A stretch of DNA of 64,000 nt from Micromonospora parastrephiae (lineage in GTDB: Bacteria; Actinomycetota; Actinomycetes; Mycobacteriales; Micromonosporaceae): NCBI RefSeq assembly GCF_016802865.1, contig NZ_JAEVHM010000002.1, positions 1-64,000 of the forward strand. The letters are read 5' to 3'. The translations under genes and the position numbers were made by a program. The notes under the pieces are model-generated. The model searched no databases, was not told where the DNA came from, and worked only from the letters and a program-made list of their open reading frames with translations. Below are positions 9,170-17,634 of the stretch, piece by piece; within the stretch, counting starts at the first letter, position 1; the number at the start of each line of letters is the position of its first letter.

Positions 9170-10153
9170 GTGCGCCGGAGACCCGGCTACCATCCGCTCG
9201 TGATCGAGGAGCTGATCAGGAGAATCGCGGCCGAGGACGACGACGCCATCGAGGAACTGTGCGAGATCGCGGACGCCGATCCCCGGCGGCTGGCCCCGTA
9301 CCAGGGCCTCCTGCTCGACCTCGACGTGCTGTGGCCGGCGAAGTTGTACCGTGCGGCGGACGCCGATGTGGTCCGCCGGGTCATCGACCAGATCGACCAC
9401 GGACGGACGCCCGACCGGCTCAACCATCTGCTGCTGGTCCTGGCGCACACCGCACACCCGCTCGCCGAGAGCGCGATGCGCCGCTGGTCGACGCAACCGC
9501 CAGCCGGCGCGGACAGGCTGCACGTCGGTGCGCTGAGCTACGCGCTGGAAGGAGGTTGGACGCTCGACCCGACCGGCAACCGGCGGGACCTCTGCGGGGA
9601 TACCGCGTACCGCCTGGTCATGCGCGAAACACCCCGGCGCGCGGACCGACCCACCTGTCCATGGTGCGCGTCACCGCTCTGGGTCGCGGTCGACCTCGAC
9701 ACCACGGAACCGGCGGTCGGCGCCGCGCTGGCACACACCCGCTGGTCCGGCCGACTGGTGATCGAGACCTGCCACTTCTGCGCCTGCTACACGACGCTGT
9801 ACAGCCGGGTCACGCCGGCCGGCGACGCCACCTGGTGGGCGGGCAACACCCGTCCGAGCTACCTCCCGGACGCGGCCGAACCGGAGGACCCGCCGACGCA
9901 GATCCCGGTCCTGGGGCCGGCCCTGCCGAGCCCTCACCTGTGCAGTGCCTGGAACCGGGGCGGGTCGGCGCTGGGTGGTCGGCCCGACTGGATCCAGGAC
10001 GCCGAGCACGCCGACTGCCCCGGCTGCGGACAACCGATGGACTATGTCGGCCTGCTCGGCGGCGCGGACCTGGACGACTTCGGCGAGGGCGCCTACTACC
10101 TGCACCTGCACCAGCCCTGTGGGTTCGCCGCGGTGAACTACCAACAGAGCTGA
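9170..10153 (+). CDS. Unknown protein with CxxC zinc-ribbon-like motifs
   Basis: Up to 327 residues; a GTG at 9170 has AGGA nearby, while a GTG at 9200 would remove ten residues and is also possible. The N-terminal half is alpha-helical and acidic (EELIRRIAAEDDDAIEELCE), reminiscent of helical-repeat proteins. The C-terminal half has cysteine pairs: CPWC at about 164-167, CHFC at about 200-203 and CPGCGQ near residue 281, ending in a WIQDAEH...FGEGAYYLHLHQPCG block similar in style to YwqG/DUF1963-like proteins. These pairs probably bind zinc. It has no signal peptide, so cytoplasmic. It follows rph after a terminator and converges on the dehydratase gene. Function unknown. Confidence 0.75.
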   Translation: MRRRPGYHPLVIEELIRRIAAEDDDAIEELCEIADADPRRLAPYQGLLLDLDVLWPAKLYRAADADVVRRVIDQIDHGRTPDRLNHLLLVLAHTAHPLAESAMRRWSTQPPAGADRLHVGALSYALEGGWTLDPTGNRRDLCGDTAYRLVMRETPRRADRPTCPWCASPLWVAVDLDTTEPAVGAALAHTRWSGRLVIETCHFCACYTTLYSRVTPAGDATWWAGNTRPSYLPDAAEPEDPPTQIPVLGPALPSPHLCSAWNRGGSALGGRPDWIQDAEHADCPGCGQPMDYVGLLGGADLDDFGEGAYYLHLHQPCGFAAVNYQQS

Positions 10154-10160
10154 CCGCCCG

Positions 10161-11888
10161 TCAGTGTGAGTGACGGGGCACGGCGCTGCCGCTGCCGCCG
10201 ACGAGAAAGTCGAGGTCGGCGCCCCTGTCGGCCTGGAGGACGTGCTCGCTGTACAGGCGCGTCCATCCGCGGTCGGCCGTCGGCCGTGGTGGCTGCCAGC
10301 CGGAACGGCGTTGGGCGAGTTCGTCGTCGTCGACCAGGAGGTCCAGCCGCCGCGTCGGGACGTCGATTCGGACCAGGTCACCGGTGCGCACCAGCGCGAG
10401 AGGGCCACCCACGGACGCCTCCGGCGCCACGTGCAGGATGCAGGTGCCGTACCCGGTGCCGCTCATGCGGGCGTCGGAGATCCGCACCATGTCGGTGATG
10501 CCGTCGGCGAGCAGCCGTCGCGGCATGGGCACGTTACCCACCTCCGGGAAGCCGGGGTAGCCACGTGGCCCTGCGTTTCGTACCACGATCACCGTCTCGG
10601 GGGTGACGTCGAGGTCCGGATCGTCGGCGGCGACGACGTAGTCCTCGATCCGGTCGAAGACGAGCGCCGGCCCGGTGTGCGTGAGGAGATGGGCGGACGC
10701 GGCGGAGACCTTCAGCACCGCCCCGGACGGCGCGAGCGAACCGCGCAGCACCACGGTGCCCGAGCCGGCGGCCTGGAAAGGCTCGGCCATGGTGCCGATG
10801 ACGTCCCGATTCCAGCACTGGGCACCGCTGATGTTGTCGGCCACCGTCTTGCCGCTGACGGTGACGTGGTCGAGGTGCAGCAGCGGGGCGATCTCCGTCA
10901 TCACGGCCGGAAGGCCGCCCGCGTAGGCGAAGTCCTCCATGAGGTACGCCCCGGACGGCATCAGGTTGACCAGCATGGGCACATCGGCGGTGAGGGTGTC
11001 GAAGTCCTCCAGCGACAGGGGTACGCCGAGGCGTCCGGCAATCGCGAGCAGGTGTACGACGGCATTGGTGGAACCGCCGATCGCCGCGTTGACCCGGATG
11101 GCGTTCTCGAACGCCTGCCTGGTGAGCACCGAGGACAGCCGCTGGTCCTGTTCGACCATGTCGACGATCCGGCGTCCGGCGGCGTGTGCGAGCGCGTACC
11201 TGCGGGAGTCGACCGCCGGCACGGCGGCGGCTCCCGGCAGCTGCACGCCCAGCGCCTCGGTCACGCAGGCCATCGTGGAGGCGGTACCCATGGTCATACA
11301 GTGACCCCGGCTGCGGGACATGCCGACCTCGGCCTCCGCGCAGTCGGCCGCGGTCATCCGACCGGCCCGCATCTCCTCGGTGAAGCGCCAGACGACGGTG
11401 CCCGAGCCGATGTCCTGGCCACGGAACTTGCCGTTGAGCATCGGCCCACCGGTCATCATGAGGGTCGGCAGGTCGACGCTCGCCGCCCCCATCAGCAGGC
11501 CGGGAGTGGTCTTGTCACAACCGGAGAGCAGGACCACCCCGTCGAGCGGGTTGGCGCGGACCAGCTCCTCCAGCTCCATCGCCAGCAGATTGCGGTAGAG
11601 CATCGTCGTGGGTCGCATCAGGGGCTCGCCCAGGCTCATCGCGGGGAACTCCAGCGGCAGGCCGCCGCTCTCCCACACACCCCGCTTCACCGATTCGGCC
11701 AGGTCTCTCAGGTGGGCGTTGCAGGGTGTCAGTTCGGACCAGGTGGTGGCGATGCCGATCACCGGACGACCGTCGAAGACGTCGTCGGCGAAACCCTGGT
11801 TGCGCATCCAGGACCGGTGGATGAACCCGTTGCGGCCCTCCGCACCGAACCACTGCCCGCTGCGCAGCGGACGATCCGTCGTCGACAT
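10161..11888 (-). CDS. IlvD/Edd-family pentonate (likely L-arabonate) dehydratase
   Basis: A 575-residue IlvD/Edd dehydratase. The ATG at 11888 has AAAGG upstream and is preferred over the GTG two codons earlier. Iron-sulfur cluster cysteines are visible in LLSGCDKTTPG and RSRGHCMTMGTASTMA, together with the INAAIGGSTNAVVHL-type block and the C-terminal ARMSGTGYG substrate region. Sugar-acid dehydratases of this branch dehydrate L-arabonate or D-xylonate to 2-keto-3-deoxypentonate, the step before the FAH-family enzyme encoded at 24127-25338. Family and neighbours (sugar ABC transporter directly upstream, GH51 and CE1 genes) favour a pentonate substrate over the branched-chain amino acid pathway. 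The exact sugar acid is not proven. It is the last gene of an ABC-transporter operon, 45 bp after the permease gene. Confidence 0.85.
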   Translation of the reverse strand: MSTTDRPLRSGQWFGAEGRNGFIHRSWMRNQGFADDVFDGRPVIGIATTWSELTPCNAHLRDLAESVKRGVWESGGLPLEFPAMSLGEPLMRPTTMLYRNLLAMELEELVRANPLDGVVLLSGCDKTTPGLLMGAASVDLPTLMMTGGPMLNGKFRGQDIGSGTVVWRFTEEMRAGRMTAADCAEAEVGMSRSRGHCMTMGTASTMACVTEALGVQLPGAAAVPAVDSRRYALAHAAGRRIVDMVEQDQRLSSVLTRQAFENAIRVNAAIGGSTNAVVHLLAIAGRLGVPLSLEDFDTLTADVPMLVNLMPSGAYLMEDFAYAGGLPAVMTEIAPLLHLDHVTVSGKTVADNISGAQCWNRDVIGTMAEPFQAAGSGTVVLRGSLAPSGAVLKVSAASAHLLTHTGPALVFDRIEDYVVAADDPDLDVTPETVIVVRNAGPRGYPGFPEVGNVPMPRRLLADGITDMVRISDARMSGTGYGTCILHVAPEASVGGPLALVRTGDLVRIDVPTRRLDLLVDDDELAQRRSGWQPPRPTADRGWTRLYSEHVLQADRGADLDFLVGGSGSAVPRHSH

Positions 11889-11933
11889 CAGCACACCTTT
11901 CTGTTCATCCCCGCGTGGCGGGGGACGAGTGAC

Positions 11934-12818
11934 CTACCTGAGACCTCCGACGGACAGCCCGCCGCGCCAGTGCCGTTGAAGGCTGAAGAACGCGATGATC
12001 AGTGGGAGCACGGACACGAGTGAGCCCAGAATGATGAGGCTCCACAGCGAGGTGGTTCCGGTGTTGTTCGCGGACGCGATGCCCTGCCACAGGCCGAGGC
12101 CGACGGTGACGGGAAAGAGCCGGTTGTCGGAGAGCATCGCCAGGGGCAGGAAGTAGTTGTTCCAGGACGCCACAGCGGACAGGAGCAGCACGGTGACCAC
12201 CGCGGGACGCATCATGGGAAGAGCGATCTGGAGAAACGTGCGCACCTCACCCGCGCCGTCGACCCGCGCCGCGTCCAGGAGCTCGTCGGGGACCGCGTCG
12301 CGCGCGTACACGTGCATGAGGTAGACGCCGAACGGATTGAGCAGCGACGGGAGGATCACCGCCCACACCGTGTTCGTCAGGCCGAGCCGGGAGAACATGA
12401 TGAACGTCGGAATGACCAGGGCGGTGGCGGGCACCATCAACGCGCCGAGTACGACGGCGAAGCTGAAGCGCCGGGCGGCGAAACGGTACTTGGCGAACCC
12501 GTAGCCGGCCATGACCGACAGGATCGTGGCGCCGATTCCGCCGGCGAGTGCGTACAACGTGGAGTTCAGGATCCACCGCAGGTAGATGCCGCCGTCGTAG
12601 GTGAAGAGTTGCCGGAGGTTGCCGAGGTAGTCGATCTGGTCGGAGAACCAGAGGGTGTTGCCGCCGCTGAACAGGCCCGGTGCGTCCTTGGAGCTGTTGA
12701 CGATCACCCACCAGAACGGCACGAGGAAGTAGATCACCATGAAACCGAGAAGGATTTGCAGAGGAAGGTAGCGTTGCGGCCGGCGTGGGCCTGCGGTGAC
12801 GCTGGTGCGGTCGGCCAT
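11934..12818 (-). CDS. Sugar ABC transporter permease (MalG-like)
   Basis: A 294-residue permease with six predicted membrane segments and the EAA loop (DELLDAARVDGAGEVRTFLQIALPMMRPA) that contacts the ATPase. The ATG at 12818 shares one base with the TGA of the upstream permease gene (TGATG overlap), so the two are co-translated. The C-terminus ends FFSLQRHWRGGLSVGGLR, typical of MalG-type carbohydrate permeases. With the neighbouring permease and lipoprotein it forms a CUT1-type importer, which usually takes up oligosaccharides. No ATPase gene is in the operon; such systems often share an MsiK-type ATPase encoded elsewhere. Confidence 0.9.
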   Translation of the reverse strand: MADRTSVTAGPRRPQRYLPLQILLGFMVIYFLVPFWWVIVNSSKDAPGLFSGGNTLWFSDQIDYLGNLRQLFTYDGGIYLRWILNSTLYALAGGIGATILSVMAGYGFAKYRFAARRFSFAVVLGALMVPATALVIPTFIMFSRLGLTNTVWAVILPSLLNPFGVYLMHVYARDAVPDELLDAARVDGAGEVRTFLQIALPMMRPAVVTVLLLSAVASWNNYFLPLAMLSDNRLFPVTVGLGLWQGIASANNTGTTSLWSLIILGSLVSVLPLIIAFFSLQRHWRGGLSVGGLR

Positions 12819-13759
12819 CAGAGGAAACTCCTCCGCTTGCGGGTGAAGAACAGGAATGCGTACACGCAGATGAAGACGATTCCGCCGAGGGCGAACGAGA
12901 TCGCCGAACCGTAGTTGAAGTTGGCGAGTGAGAACGCTTGCTGGTACGCGTACATGTTGGGGGTGAAGTCCGACCCGATCGTGCCCGCGGCGAGATATCG
13001 CAGGATCTGCGGTTCGTTGAAGAACTGCAGGGTGCCGATGAGCGAGAAGACCAGGATCAGGATCAGCGCGGGCGCGATCAGCGGGATCTTGATCCGCAGC
13101 GCGATCTGCCATCGTCCGGCGCCGTCCATGCGGGCGGCCTCGTAGAGCGTCGGGTCGACCCCCTGCAACGCCGCGTACAGGATGATCATGTAGTAGCCGA
13201 CCCACTGCCAGGTGACGACGTTCAGCAGGCCGTAGAAGATCAGGTTGCTGCTCAGGAAATCGGGTGCGTCCGCGCCGAACAACCCGAAGATGTCGGTGAG
13301 CGGGCCGAAGCCCTTGCTGTACAGGAAGCCCCACATCACCGCGCCGATGACCGTCGGGATCGCGTACGGCAGGAAGATGATCAGGCGGGAGAAGCGGGCG
13401 AACAGGGACGTCACCGCGTCCAGGATGAGGGCCATCGCGAGGGCGATGACGATCTGCAGCGGGATGGCGACGAGCGAGAAGCGGATGACGAACCACGCCC
13501 CGGACAGGAAGCTCGGGTCGGTGAACGCCTTCACGTAGTTGTCGAACAGGACGAAGCTGGTGCCGCCGATCAGCTTCTTCTGGAAGAGACTGAGGTACAG
13601 CGCGTACAACAGCGGCGCGATGAGGAACGCCAGGAAGACGACCCCGAACGGCCCGACGAAGAGCCATCCCATCAGGTGCTCGCGAAGGTGCACCTTGCCG
13701 CGGATCTTGTGCGTCTCTTTGTGCGCACGCGGTGCGCGCTTCTCGGTCAGGAGTGTCAT
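12818..13759 (-). CDS. Sugar ABC transporter permease (MalF-like)
   Basis: A 313-residue permease starting at the ATG at 13759 with GGAG upstream; a longer in-frame extension is not conserved in style. Six membrane segments are visible, beginning HLMGWLFVGPFGVVFLAFL, and the EAA motif is in DPTLYEAARMDGAGRWQIALRIKIPLIAP. It pairs with the downstream MalG-like permease to form the membrane channel of a CUT1 sugar importer. It lies 76 bp after the substrate-binding protein gene in the same operon. Confidence 0.9.
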   Translation of the reverse strand: MTLLTEKRAPRAHKETHKIRGKVHLREHLMGWLFVGPFGVVFLAFLIAPLLYALYLSLFQKKLIGGTSFVLFDNYVKAFTDPSFLSGAWFVIRFSLVAIPLQIVIALAMALILDAVTSLFARFSRLIIFLPYAIPTVIGAVMWGFLYSKGFGPLTDIFGLFGADAPDFLSSNLIFYGLLNVVTWQWVGYYMIILYAALQGVDPTLYEAARMDGAGRWQIALRIKIPLIAPALILILVFSLIGTLQFFNEPQILRYLAAGTIGSDFTPNMYAYQQAFSLANFNYGSAISFALGGIVFICVYAFLFFTRKRRSFL

Positions 13760-13835
13760 CGTGGTCTCCGGGGCGTGGACGCTGACGGTCGAGGGTGGGC
13801 CGGGCCGGTCATGGACGGCGCGGCCCACCCATCGG

Positions 13836-15176
13836 TCACTGGACGGTGAATCCCTGTTCCTTGGCGTACTTCGCCACGTCCTCCTGGAGCCGGTCGGCGG
13901 CCTGCGAACCGGTGACCGAGCCCTTGATGACCTCGCTGATCTGCTTCGTCATGGCGTCGAGGTAGTACTGGCCGAAGGGGGCGTAGGCGACGCCCTTGTA
14001 GGCGTTGGCGGCGGGGACGTAGACCTCCTTGTTCGCCTGCTGGCCGTTGAAGAACGCCACCTTCAGGTCGATGAACGCGGGGTCGTTGAGCGCCGTGAGG
14101 TTCAGCGGGAAGATGATCTGGTTGGTCCAGCCGTCGGTGAGCGACTCCTTGTCGGCGTAGAGCCCGTAGGCGACCTTCGCGGCCAGCTCCGGCTTCTTCG
14201 CCTGCTTGGTCACCGAGAAGGCCGACCCGCCCCAGTTCACCTGAACCGGGTTGGCCGGATCCCACTGCGGCAGCGGCGCCACCGCGAACTTTCCGGTGTC
14301 CTGACCCTTACCGACGCCCGCGCCGGTGAGATAGCCGGGCGCCCACGCCGCCGAGATGTACGTCGCGTACTTGCCGTTGATCACGCCCGAGATGTACTCC
14401 GGAACGAACTGGTCCTGCGTACCGACCAGGCCCTTCTTGGCGAGGCCGCCCCAGTAGTCCAGTACGTCCTTGGACGCCTGGTCGTTGAGCTTCACACCGA
14501 TCGACTTCGGCTGGGCCGGATCGAAGGTGAAGGGCGAAGCGCCCTTCTGGATCTGCAACGCCATCAGGACCGCCGGGACGTTCGCGCCGAGATCCCCGAA
14601 GAGCGGGCCGCCGGCGTCCTTCACCTTCTGCGCGGCCTGCTCGTACTCGGCCCAGGTCTTCGGCGGAGTGATCTTGTACTTGTCGAAGATGTCCTTCCGG
14701 TAGATCATGCCCATCGGGCCACCGTCGACCGGGACGCCGTAGACCGCGTCGCCGACCGACACGTCCTTCCAGGCACCCTCGCCGTAGTTGGCCTTGACCG
14801 CGTCGTAGCCGTACTGCTTGATGTCGACGAGCGCGCCCTGGATCTGGAAGGTCGGGATCCGGTCCGCCTCGACCATGATCACGTCGGGTGCGCCGGTGCC
14901 CGCCGAGATGGCGGTCTGGAACTTGTCGTACTCGTCGCCGCCCTGCCCGACGTTGGTCCAGCAGACCTGCACGTCGTCGTGCAGCTTGTTGAAGTTGTCG
15001 ACGACGAGCTGGGTGTTGGGGTACCACCCCCACATCGTCACGACCGGCAGATTCTGCTTGGTGATGGTGTTCGTGCAGTTGCTCGCGTCGCTGCCGCCCT
15101 CGTCGGAGGAGCAGGCGACGAGGCCGCTGCCGGCCGCGAGCATGGCCACCGTGGCGAGTATTCGTCTTCTCTTCAT
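13836..15176 (-). CDS. Sugar ABC transporter substrate-binding lipoprotein
   Basis: A 446-residue family 1 solute-binding protein. The ATG at 15176 begins MKRRRILATVAMLAAG and leads to the lipobox LVACSS, giving a lipid-anchored extracytoplasmic protein; a longer start would place extra residues before the signal peptide. The mature protein has the usual WGWYPN...VDNFNKLHDDV start and the SAGTGAPDVIMVEADRIP segment of extracellular sugar-binding proteins. Expected substrate is an oligosaccharide from arabinoxylan, from the neighbouring esterases and arabinofuranosidase. First gene of the operon that ends with the pentonate dehydratase; a strong hairpin at 15229-15265 separates it from the esterase gene. 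Confidence 0.9.
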   Translation of the reverse strand: MKRRRILATVAMLAAGSGLVACSSDEGGSDASNCTNTITKQNLPVVTMWGWYPNTQLVVDNFNKLHDDVQVCWTNVGQGGDEYDKFQTAISAGTGAPDVIMVEADRIPTFQIQGALVDIKQYGYDAVKANYGEGAWKDVSVGDAVYGVPVDGGPMGMIYRKDIFDKYKITPPKTWAEYEQAAQKVKDAGGPLFGDLGANVPAVLMALQIQKGASPFTFDPAQPKSIGVKLNDQASKDVLDYWGGLAKKGLVGTQDQFVPEYISGVINGKYATYISAAWAPGYLTGAGVGKGQDTGKFAVAPLPQWDPANPVQVNWGGSAFSVTKQAKKPELAAKVAYGLYADKESLTDGWTNQIIFPLNLTALNDPAFIDLKVAFFNGQQANKEVYVPAANAYKGVAYAPFGQYYLDAMTKQISEVIKGSVTGSQAADRLQEDVAKYAKEQGFTVQ

Positions 15177-15228
15177 TGAGATGGTTCCCTTCGGGGATCG
15201 CGGTGCACGAACATCCATGCGCTGACGG

Positions 15229-15265
15229 GCGCCACCGGGGCAGGGAATCCTGCTCCCGGTGGCGT
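15229..15265 (-). terminator. Hairpin between esterase gene and ABC operon
   Basis: CGCCACCGGG (15230-15239) pairs with CCCGGTGGCG (15255-15264), with an inner CAGG/CCTG stem. It lies 17 bp past the esterase stop codon and only about 50 bp before the start of the binding-protein gene. It may terminate the esterase transcript or attenuate read-through into the transporter operon. Confidence 0.6.
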
Positions 15266-15281
15266 CGCCGGGGGCGGACTC

Positions 15282-17462
15282 CTAGCGCTTGAACAGGCGC
15301 GGCGCCAGGTCGATGAGGTTCTTCTGCCACACGTCCCAGCCGTGCGGCCCGGGGGTGACCCCGTCGAACTCGTAGCGGATACCGAGGTTGTTCAACGTGG
15401 TCAGGGACGCCATGAAGCTCGGGTACACGAAGTCGGTCTGGTCGCCGACGTACAGGCGCAGCATCTTGGTCCCGCTGTTGATCGCCTCCACGTCGACGCC
15501 GGTACCGCTACCGAACCCGGCCGAGAGAGCCGCGACATAGGCGAACTCGCCCGGGTGGGCCCGAAGCACTCCCAGCGCCTGGCCGCCGCCCATCGACAGA
15601 CCTGCGAGGGCCTGCTGCGACGACTCGCTCGAGATGTTGTAGCGCTCACGGGCCGTCGGCACGATGTTGTCCAGCAGTTCTGAGTTGAAGTCGGAGGAGT
15701 TGCCGTTGCCCATCACGACCACCATGGGCACCAGGTCGCCGTCGAGGAACTGATGGTCGAGGATCTGCTTGGCGCGGCCCATCTCGACCCAGTCCGTGTA
15801 GCTCTGGCCGCTGCCGTGCTGGAGATAGAGGACCGGGTACGGCCGCGTCCGGTCCGGGTCGTACCCCGGTGGAGTCCACACCAGCGCGGTACGGTCCTGG
15901 CCGGCCACCGTGCTGCGATAGGTCATGCTTTCGACCGTCCCACCCTGGCCGGCCGGCACGTCCGACAGCAGGCGGGAGCGCGCGCCCGGGATGAACAAGG
16001 TGCTCCACATGGGTTCGGAGGTCACCTTCGTGGGGTTCGACGTGTCCTTGACCGCGACCCGGTCCACGATGAATCGGTAGTAGTAGAACCAGGGCTCCAG
16101 CGGACCCACGGTCGCTCGCCACCGGTCACCGTCGCGAGTCAGCGGCACGCGCAGCCAACTGCCGCCCGGCGCGATGTTCGCCCACACCGTGACGTGCTGA
16201 GCGTCCTTGAATTCCGTGGTGGTCTCGAAGGTGACGAACCCGTCCTCGGAGACGAAGGGTGTCGGGGTGGTACCGGCCGGCGGCGGGACGAACTCCCGCT
16301 TCAGCTGCCGGTGACCGGGGCTCGGCCCGTGGTCGGACACGTGCCGGAACAGCCGCGGCACGAAGTCGACGAGGTTTTCCTGCCAGGTGTTCCAGTTCGC
16401 GCCACCGTCCGGGTTGACCCCGTCGAACTCGAACCTGACGTCGGCTCGACCCAACGCCTTCATCAGCCGGTAGGTGGTGTTGTACGCGGGATCGGTCACG
16501 TTTCCCGTGTAGAGACGCAGCAACGTGACGCTGCGGTTGACCGCCTCGGCGTTCCTCCGGTCGACATCCGGGGTCGAGTGGCCCGAGAACCAGCCGACGT
16601 GGGAGAACTGACCCGGATTGGCGAGCGCGGCCCTCAGCGCCTGCGTCGCACCGTCGGACACGCCCGCGATCGCCTGGTGCGCCGGGTCGCGCAGGACCCG
16701 GTACCGGTCGGCGACCGCCTTGCGGAGGTCCTTCAGCTCCTTGCCGTCCGAGCCGTTGACATCGTTGAACACGACCACCATCGGCTTCATGGCACCCGCG
16801 GCCGACAGGTTGTCGAGGATCTGCTTGGATCGACCGAGGTCGAGCCAATCGGTGGTTGCCGCGCCCTCGCCCGACTGCAGGAAGAGCGCCGGGTAGACCT
16901 TGGGACCCTTGGTCGCGTACCCCGGTGGCGTCCAGACCAGTGCCGTTCGCGGCCCGTTTTTGGTCCGATAGGTCAGCGTCCCGATCGCGCCGCCGGTCCC
17001 GGGTGGAGCGTCCGCCAGCCAACGTGCCGAGTCACCCGGAACGAAGAACGTGCTCTGGAGCGGGTTGGACGCCACGCTGGTGCTGTTCGTCGGATCCTTG
17101 AGACTCTTGGTGTCGTCGGCGGTGACCTGGTAGTGGTACAGCCCGGGCTTGAGCGCGCCGAGGACACCCGACCACACGTCGCCGCGGCGGGTCAGACCGA
17201 ACTCCGCCCACGCGGAGGACGGGCCGAAGTTTCCCTCCACGACGACCTGCGACACCGTGCCCAGGTGTTCCTGGACGTACGCGGCCGGAACGCTGAACGA
17301 GGCGTAGCGGTCCTGGGAGACGGTCAGCCACGGCGTGTCCGCCGCCGCCGGTTGCGGCGCGAGCAGAACCGCCGCGACTGCGATGACTCCGGCGGTGAAC
17401 GCCGCCGAGAGTCGGCGCACGCCCAGACGGCGTAAACGCCCATGGTACGGTCCTGTTGTCAC
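15282..17462 (-). CDS. Secreted tandem CE1-type esterase, first catalytic domain degenerate
   Basis: A 726-residue secreted protein with a signal peptide (basic start, hydrophobic core, cleavage near PAAADTPW) and two repeats of an immunoglobulin-like/E-set module plus an esterase D-like CE1 domain (about 42-375 and 400-726). CE1 enzymes remove feruloyl or acetyl groups from xylan. The second domain is complete: YLQHGSG, nucleophile S623 in GLSMGG, and H707 in GPHGWDVW. In the first domain the serine S269 is kept in GVSDG, but the equivalent of the histidine region reads GGANWNTW without His and the oxyanion HGSG is SGEG, so that half is probably inactive and perhaps binds carbohydrate. It lies between the LacI regulator gene and the ABC operon on the same strand. 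Confidence 0.86.
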   Translation of the reverse strand: MTTGPYHGRLRRLGVRRLSAAFTAGVIAVAAVLLAPQPAAADTPWLTVSQDRYASFSVPAAYVQEHLGTVSQVVVEGNFGPSSAWAEFGLTRRGDVWSGVLGALKPGLYHYQVTADDTKSLKDPTNSTSVASNPLQSTFFVPGDSARWLADAPPGTGGAIGTLTYRTKNGPRTALVWTPPGYATKGPKVYPALFLQSGEGAATTDWLDLGRSKQILDNLSAAGAMKPMVVVFNDVNGSDGKELKDLRKAVADRYRVLRDPAHQAIAGVSDGATQALRAALANPGQFSHVGWFSGHSTPDVDRRNAEAVNRSVTLLRLYTGNVTDPAYNTTYRLMKALGRADVRFEFDGVNPDGGANWNTWQENLVDFVPRLFRHVSDHGPSPGHRQLKREFVPPPAGTTPTPFVSEDGFVTFETTTEFKDAQHVTVWANIAPGGSWLRVPLTRDGDRWRATVGPLEPWFYYYRFIVDRVAVKDTSNPTKVTSEPMWSTLFIPGARSRLLSDVPAGQGGTVESMTYRSTVAGQDRTALVWTPPGYDPDRTRPYPVLYLQHGSGQSYTDWVEMGRAKQILDHQFLDGDLVPMVVVMGNGNSSDFNSELLDNIVPTARERYNISSESSQQALAGLSMGGGQALGVLRAHPGEFAYVAALSAGFGSGTGVDVEAINSGTKMLRLYVGDQTDFVYPSFMASLTTLNNLGIRYEFDGVTPGPHGWDVWQKNLIDLAPRLFKR

Positions 17463-17634
17463 GCTCCACTCCTTTCCTGTGCCGGCATCGGATGCGACCC
17501 GACTGACCGGCTCAACTCATCGGTGGATCCCGCCGTGGGTTTGCGTGTACACCTCCTTCACGGTTTCGCCACGGGCGCACCTGACGTGACCGCTCGAAGC
17601 GGCGGATGTCCATGTCTCGTCGGCGGGCGTGTGG

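Noticed and set aside
10170-12023. 617-codon plus-strand open frame opposite the IlvD-type gene
   Set aside because: It is antisense to a strongly conserved dehydratase, Arg/Gly/His-rich, and shows no family motifs. High GC makes such frames common.
15753-17435. 560-codon plus-strand open frame opposite the tandem esterase
   Set aside because: Antisense shadow; the minus-strand frame has signal peptide, active-site motifs and tandem repeats.
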